DNA from: CAZESS01 sp964594625
Lineage (GTDB): Archaea; Thermoplasmatota; E2; UBA202; DSCA01
Length of the DNA stretch: 24,106 nt
Direction of reading: 5' to 3'
Assembly: GCA_964594625.1 (NCBI GenBank)
Contig: CAZQNC010000010.1
Span: 1 to 24,106, forward strand
The position numbers and the translations under genes were made by a program. The notes beneath the pieces were generated by a model. The model did no database searches, was not told the DNA's origin, and saw nothing but the letters and a program-made list of their open reading frames with translations. The first letter of the stretch is position 1. Each line of letters starts with the position of its first letter. Positions 21,462 through 24,106 of this stretch are shown piece by piece.

Positions 21462-21965
21462 GTGCGCCCCATCGACAGGATAATCGTCCACCATTCGGGC
21501 TCTCCCGGGGGTAGCGCCGAGTTCTTTCGGCGCGTTCATGTTGATGAGTTCGAGTGGGATGACATCGGATATCATCGCGTGATCTGCAACGGTGTCTCCT
21601 GGGGCGGGTATCCGGCGCCCCCAGACGGTACCGTCCAGCCCGGTAGATCCCTGGAGGAGGTAGGGGCTCACTGTCGCGGATACAACAGGACCTCGATCGG
21701 CATCTGCCTGGTCGGGGACTTCGAGAGTCAGTGGCTGACGCCGGCACAAATGGAGGCCCTCATACCCCTCCTGGAGCGCCTGTGCGGGCAGTACGGGATA
21801 GACCCCGCCTCCTCCATCCACGGACACGGCGAGCTTCTCGACACGTCCTGCCCGGGCGCTAACATGGCGCAGTTGCTCCCGAAGATCAGGGCGACCGTCG
21901 CACGGCGTCTCTCTGGAGGGGCGCCCGGGATGAAGCCTCGGCGAACCCGAAAGGAGCGACCCTGA
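21462..21965 (+). CDS. N-acetylmuramoyl-L-alanine amidase endolysin
   Basis: A 167-residue Amidase_2/PGRP-type zinc enzyme that cuts the bond between muramic acid and the peptide stem of peptidoglycan, like T7 lysozyme. The start is GTG 21462. Residues match the family: RIIVHHSG (His10, first zinc ligand), WDDIGYHRVI (Tyr37, catalytic), GAHCRGYNRTSIGICLVGDF, LTPAQMEAL, and HGHGELLDTSCPG (His122 and Cys130, zinc ligands). T7 lysozyme has Lys128 near the active site, where this one has Thr128. There is no signal sequence or cell-wall domain, so it probably needs a holin. A basic tail (RRTRKERP) ends it. Confidence 0.93.
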   Translation: MRPIDRIIVHHSGSPGGSAEFFRRVHVDEFEWDDIGYHRVICNGVSWGGYPAPPDGTVQPGRSLEEVGAHCRGYNRTSIGICLVGDFESQWLTPAQMEALIPLLERLCGQYGIDPASSIHGHGELLDTSCPGANMAQLLPKIRATVARRLSGGAPGMKPRRTRKERP

Positions 21966-22669
21966 AGAAGGTCCTGGCCGGGCTGCTGGTCGGCGCGTTG
22001 CTGGTTCTCGCCGCAGCGTTGCTGTTGACGCGGGGCTGCGGGTCGCGTAGCGTATCTGTGCTCTCGGGGATACGGGGCATCTTCGACGAGCATCGTTCCT
22101 TTCCTGTTGCGGAGACCCCGGGGCTCGTAGCGAAGGGCTCCGGGGTCGTCGTCATTCCTAAGCCCCCGAACCCCGACACCTCTCAGGAGGGCCATACGGC
22201 GCCGCCAGGCGGCGCTAGCGGGCAGGGCCGTGTGTTGGCGTCCGACGAGGGGGCAACGGGCACAGCAGCCGCCTCTGACAGCCTGGCGGTCGATCTGACC
22301 CTGGTCGACGACGGGGAGAAGCTATCCGCGGACCTATGGGTCGGCGGGCATCAGGTGGAGTGGCTCGACTGGCAGGTGCTCCGCCGGCGCTCCAGGTGGG
22401 AGCCGTGGAACGCCTATATCACCGCGAGGATCGCTGCTGACGGCGTGACCCCTTACGCCGGGGCCTCATACACGTTCTGGGAACCGGGGCGCAAGCTCAG
22501 CGTCCAGGCCGGCGTAGGAGGCGACGTCCGGAGCTTCTCAACTCTGGGGCTGGAGCTCCAGGGAGCCCGGAACCTGACCGACCATCTCCGCGGGCATGTG
22601 TCGGGGGGGTACGGCGTAGGGGAGGCGGCCGGCGCATACATCGGCGCCGGCCTGACCTTCGACCTTTAG
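21962..22669 (+). CDS. Membrane-anchored protein with beta-rich C-terminus (possible spanin); CTG start
   Basis: The start appears to be CTG at 21962: AAAGGAG lies five bases upstream, the codon overlaps the amidase stop as CTGA, and it restores a perfect n-region, MKKVLAGLLVGALLVLAAAL. The next possible start (TTG 21998) has no ribosome binding site and loses both lysines. The product is 235 residues: a signal-anchor (4-23), a linker rich in proline and glycine (60-105), then amphipathic strands (150-235) ending GAYIGAGLTFDL, like outer-membrane strands. After an endolysin this suggests a Gram-negative spanin, but it lacks the Rz coiled coil and a proper lipobox (LTRGC). Role is inferred. 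Confidence 0.62.
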   Translation: MKKVLAGLLVGALLVLAAALLLTRGCGSRSVSVLSGIRGIFDEHRSFPVAETPGLVAKGSGVVVIPKPPNPDTSQEGHTAPPGGASGQGRVLASDEGATGTAAASDSLAVDLTLVDDGEKLSADLWVGGHQVEWLDWQVLRRRSRWEPWNAYITARIAADGVTPYAGASYTFWEPGRKLSVQAGVGGDVRSFSTLGLELQGARNLTDHLRGHVSGGYGVGEAAGAYIGAGLTFDL

Positions 22670-22869
22670 TCGCCGGGCTGGCCGACCTCCTCCCGGGCCA
22701 GCCGCCCGCGCTCTCTCAGAATCGCATGAGACATGTCGAGCATCGCCAGGTGAAAGCTCCGGGTCCGCCCCTGGGCCTCGCCATTGAGGGCCACCGCGAA
22801 GTGCCCCTCGTCGTCTTCGACGATCGTCCCGTCTATCCGGTGCCCGTTGACCCGCGTCCTGATTCGCAT
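22666..22869 (-). CDS. Small hypothetical protein
   Basis: A 67-residue protein whose TAA overlaps the stop of the facing gene 21962-22669 (they share three bases). Start ATG 22869 is chosen because the perfect site GGAGGT lies seven bases upstream; a start at 22917 (ATGA overlap with the previous gene, but a weak site) would add 16 residues (MIVRSDEDVQKWEVGA). The core is RTRVNGHRIDGTIVEDDEGH and a helix with MLDMSHAILRERGRL. It looks like a small beta-strand plus helix protein. No family recognised. Confidence 0.6.
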   Translation of the reverse strand: MRIRTRVNGHRIDGTIVEDDEGHFAVALNGEAQGRTRSFHLAMLDMSHAILRERGRLAREEVGQPGD

Positions 22870-22913
22870 CGCTCCTACCTCCCACTTCTGCACGTCCTCG
22901 TCGCTCCGGACGA

Positions 22914-23168
22914 TCATGTTCGCGACGACCTGCGGGACCGCGCCGGGCAGTAATACACGGCGCGGCTGATCCGGTCCTCCTCCAGATCCTCGGCGGCGGG
23001 CTGAGCCGAACAATACAGGGCCGCACCGCACCCGGGGTATCTGACCAGCGTCTCGGCCATCCGTATCCGCCTCCAACCCTCCATCGTTAGCTCCTCTCGG
23101 CAGTGGTCGCAGATTCCGTGTGACTCAGCCATCCCCGGCAATCGGGTGCCGCACCACGCGCATCTCAT
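22914..23168 (-). CDS. Zinc-ribbon protein
   Basis: An 84-residue protein. ATG 23168 overlaps the stop of the upstream gene (ATGA), whose last codons carry AAGGA as the binding site. Residues C3, C6, C20 and C23 (MRCAWCG, then SHGICDHCREEL) form a zinc ribbon; the SHGIC-x-x-C pattern is widespread in small bacterial metal-binding modules. A helix with MEGWRRIRMAETLVRYPGCG and two further cysteines (C52, C74) follows, then a basic tail. Its end overlaps the alternative start of gene 22666. A longer frame upstream in the same phase is a shadow of other genes. Function unknown. Confidence 0.66.
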   Translation of the reverse strand: MRCAWCGTRLPGMAESHGICDHCREELTMEGWRRIRMAETLVRYPGCGAALYCSAQPAAEDLEEDRISRAVYYCPARSRRSSRT

Positions 23169-23458
23169 ATGCCCAGTTCCTTGGCGCGATGGCCCTTCGC
23201 CGCGCACTTGTGTACGGCAGCCATCTCCTGCACCTTGCGGCACTCGGTGGCTCCCGCGCCCTCTACCTTGAGCGCAAGCACGTGCCCGAGTAGCTGGCGG
23301 AATATGCGGGCGTCTACAGTGACGCCCACACTGCCACACCACAGGGGCCAGCAAGCGAAGTCCAGGTCGGCCCCGGTCAGGTAGGCCCGCTTGCCGCCTT
23401 CTCCGCGCAACCACTTTCCGTGCTCTGTCAGTATAGCGTCCAGCTCCATCTGGTCCAT
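23165..23458 (-). CDS. Small phage protein with pentapeptide-like segment
   Basis: A 97-residue protein with GAGAGGAGC before ATG 23458, which shares one base with the upstream TGA (TGATG). Its start, LDAILTEHGKWLRGEGGKRA, and the following YLTGADLDFACWPLWCGSVG, VTVDARIFRQLLGHVLAL pattern match a family of short phage proteins in which a brief pentapeptide-repeat-like run (A-x-L-x-G-A-D-L) precedes a conserved CWPLWCGS motif. That family has no known activity. The C-terminus carries C and H residues (VHKCAAKGH). Upstream in-frame sequence to 23551 is arginine-rich and overlaps the next gene, so it is left out. Confidence 0.7.
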   Translation of the reverse strand: MDQMELDAILTEHGKWLRGEGGKRAYLTGADLDFACWPLWCGSVGVTVDARIFRQLLGHVLALKVEGAGATECRKVQEMAAVHKCAAKGHRAKELGI

Positions 23459-23739
23459 CAAAGCTCCTCTCCGCACTCGGGACAGTCCGCCAGGCCCCCG
23501 GACCACCACTCGCCGCAGTCCTGGCACTCCCACCACCCGCACTCCGGGCAATGGGTTTCATGCTCGCCCATCCACGAGCCGCAATGCCCGCACTCGTAGA
23601 CCGGCGCGAACGACTCGCTCCGGCAGTGGGGGTTGGGGCACATTGCGTAGGGCTCGTCGAGGGCGGTAGCGGTGACTCGGTGCGACCTCCGCGGGACGTA
23701 GTCGGGGAAAACCGCTCCGCAACCAAGGCACCTAAGCAT
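23458..23739 (-). CDS. Multi-zinc-ribbon protein
   Basis: A 93-residue protein with twelve cysteines in six close pairs: C4/C7, C34/C39, C50/C53, C64/C67, C72/C75 and C86/C89 (for example YECGHCGSW, THCPECGWW, ECQDCGEWW). These would form about three zinc sites in a chain. The ATG at 23739 has GGAG eight bases upstream and lies inside a tiny upstream frame. Chained ribbons usually stabilise protein-protein or nucleic-acid contacts. The segment MCPNPHC resembles CMNPQCP at the left end of the window, which links the two accessory blocks. Confidence 0.74.
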   Translation of the reverse strand: MLRCLGCGAVFPDYVPRRSHRVTATALDEPYAMCPNPHCRSESFAPVYECGHCGSWMGEHETHCPECGWWECQDCGEWWSGGLADCPECGEEL

Positions 23740-23767
23740 CGCGGGGCTCCAGGTCGCCGATTATCAT
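23732..23767 (-). CDS. Eleven-codon peptide between two genes
   Basis: ATG 23767 overlaps the upstream stop (ATGA) and has a strong site, AAAGGAG, six bases away. It encodes MIIGDLEPRDA and stops at 23732, eight bases inside the next gene, whose own site (GGAG) lies within this frame. Its likely job, if translated, is to hand ribosomes to the zinc-ribbon gene. Nothing else supports a functional peptide. Confidence 0.32.
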   Translation of the reverse strand: MIIGDLEPRDA

Positions 23768-23979
23768 GTCCGCTCCTTTCCGCCGTGCAGGCTGTGCTGC
23801 AACCACTCCGGGAGGCTGTGCTCCCAAACGTGCAGGGCGAGCGTGCCAGAATTGTAGCGGTCTCTGGCGATGTCGATGGCATCGTCGTACAGGGCGCCGC
23901 CGCCGTCCGAGGTGCGGGCGACGTAGTAGTCGGCGCTCCCCCGCCTCGGAAGGTCGTCTCCGGGGCATACCTCCTGCAC
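23764..23979 (-). CDS. Hypothetical protein; start probably further upstream
   Basis: From GTG 23979 the frame gives 71 residues (VCPGDDLPRRGSADYYVART, ALYDDAIDIARDRYNSG, LHVWEHSLPEWLQHSLHGGK). No good ribosome binding site precedes that GTG. The same frame stays open and protein-like upstream (SHRIDTLGGLDTIEWGIRNG) to 24054, where GGGGGAG precedes two ATA codons, the first overlapping the previous gene's TAA. The true product may therefore be 96 residues, with an ATA start or an ATG changed by mutation or base-calling. The protein is acidic, soluble and helical. No family recognised. Confidence 0.55.
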   Translation of the reverse strand: MQEVCPGDDLPRRGSADYYVARTSDGGGALYDDAIDIARDRYNSGTLALHVWEHSLPEWLQHSLHGGKERT

Positions 23980-24050
23980 CGTGACGTGTCCGTTCCGTAT
24001 CCCCCACTCGATCGTGTCGAGCCCGCCCAGCGTGTCGATCCGGTGGCTTA

Positions 24051-24106
24051 TTATCGCTCCCCCTGATCGATTGCCGCTTCCCAGCGGTCTGCGGCCTCCA
24101 CCAGCG
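24051..24106 (-). CDS. 3' end of an acidic protein (partial)
   Basis: Entering from the right edge, this minus-strand frame encodes LVEAADRWEAAIDQGER and ends in TAA at 24053-24051. It is the tail of a gene that lies mostly outside the window. The last codons hold the GGGGGAG site for the gene downstream. The helical, acidic end fits many small phage proteins, and no function can be given. Confidence 0.45.
   Translation of the reverse strand, partial: LVEAADRWEAAIDQGER

Noticed and set aside
23169..23882. Long upstream extension of the minus-strand frame containing gene 22914-23168
   Set aside because: The part beyond ATG 23168 overlaps two better-supported genes in other frames and is serine/arginine-rich noise; an ATGA overlap marks the real start.
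1..24106. CRISPR arrays, tRNA or rRNA genes, insertion sequences, integrase or attachment site
   Set aside because: No regularly spaced repeats, no cloverleaf-like segments, no transposase or recombinase motifs and no terminal repeats were found on reading both strands by eye.

Overview
The window reads as the late region of a tailed double-stranded DNA phage or prophage (order Caudoviricetes). GC content is high, roughly 60 percent by eye. The genetic code is standard: TAA, TAG and TGA all end genes. The head genes follow the transposable phage Mu order: terminase, portal joined to a MuF minor head domain, protease with a nested scaffold, decoration protein, capsid, gp36-like connector, gpG-like protein. 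The tail genes are those of a long non-contractile siphovirus tail: tube, chaperone, one 897-residue tape measure, large tip proteins and no sheath. Hybrids of this kind are known from B3/D3112-type phages. No integrase, transposase, repressor, tRNA, CRISPR array or rRNA was seen. The lysis genes suggest a Gram-negative host, but the sequence does not identify it.

Layout. Positions 1-2043 (+) hold small accessory genes: tandem zinc-ribbon genes, a RusA-like resolvase that appears frameshifted, a one-TM protein and several unknowns. Positions 2036-4026 hold the small and large terminase genes. Positions 4085-9059 are the head module. Positions 9118-10817 hold connector and tail-completion genes. 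Positions 10817-15451 hold a small unknown gene, the tail tube, a putative chaperone and the tape measure. Positions 15451-19997 hold two large tail-tip proteins with lectin-like domains. Positions 20086-22669 hold a possible fibre, two small membrane proteins, an amidase endolysin and a membrane-anchored protein that may be a spanin. From 22666 to the right edge the genes run on the minus strand: a tight cassette of small proteins, several with zinc ribbons, meeting the late operon at overlapping stop codons.

Almost every base is coding and genes are joined by stop/start overlaps. Only two sigma70-like promoter candidates (upstream of the portal and of the fibre/lysis block) and no terminator with a T-tract were seen, so expression is probably polycistronic and tuned largely by translation. 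The points most worth checking are the RusA frameshift, the nested scaffold start, the beta-domain inserted into the gp36-like connector, the detached ribosome binding site bridged by a hairpin before that connector, and non-canonical starts (CTG at 21962, possibly ATA at 24054). No clearly new defence or enzymatic system is visible.
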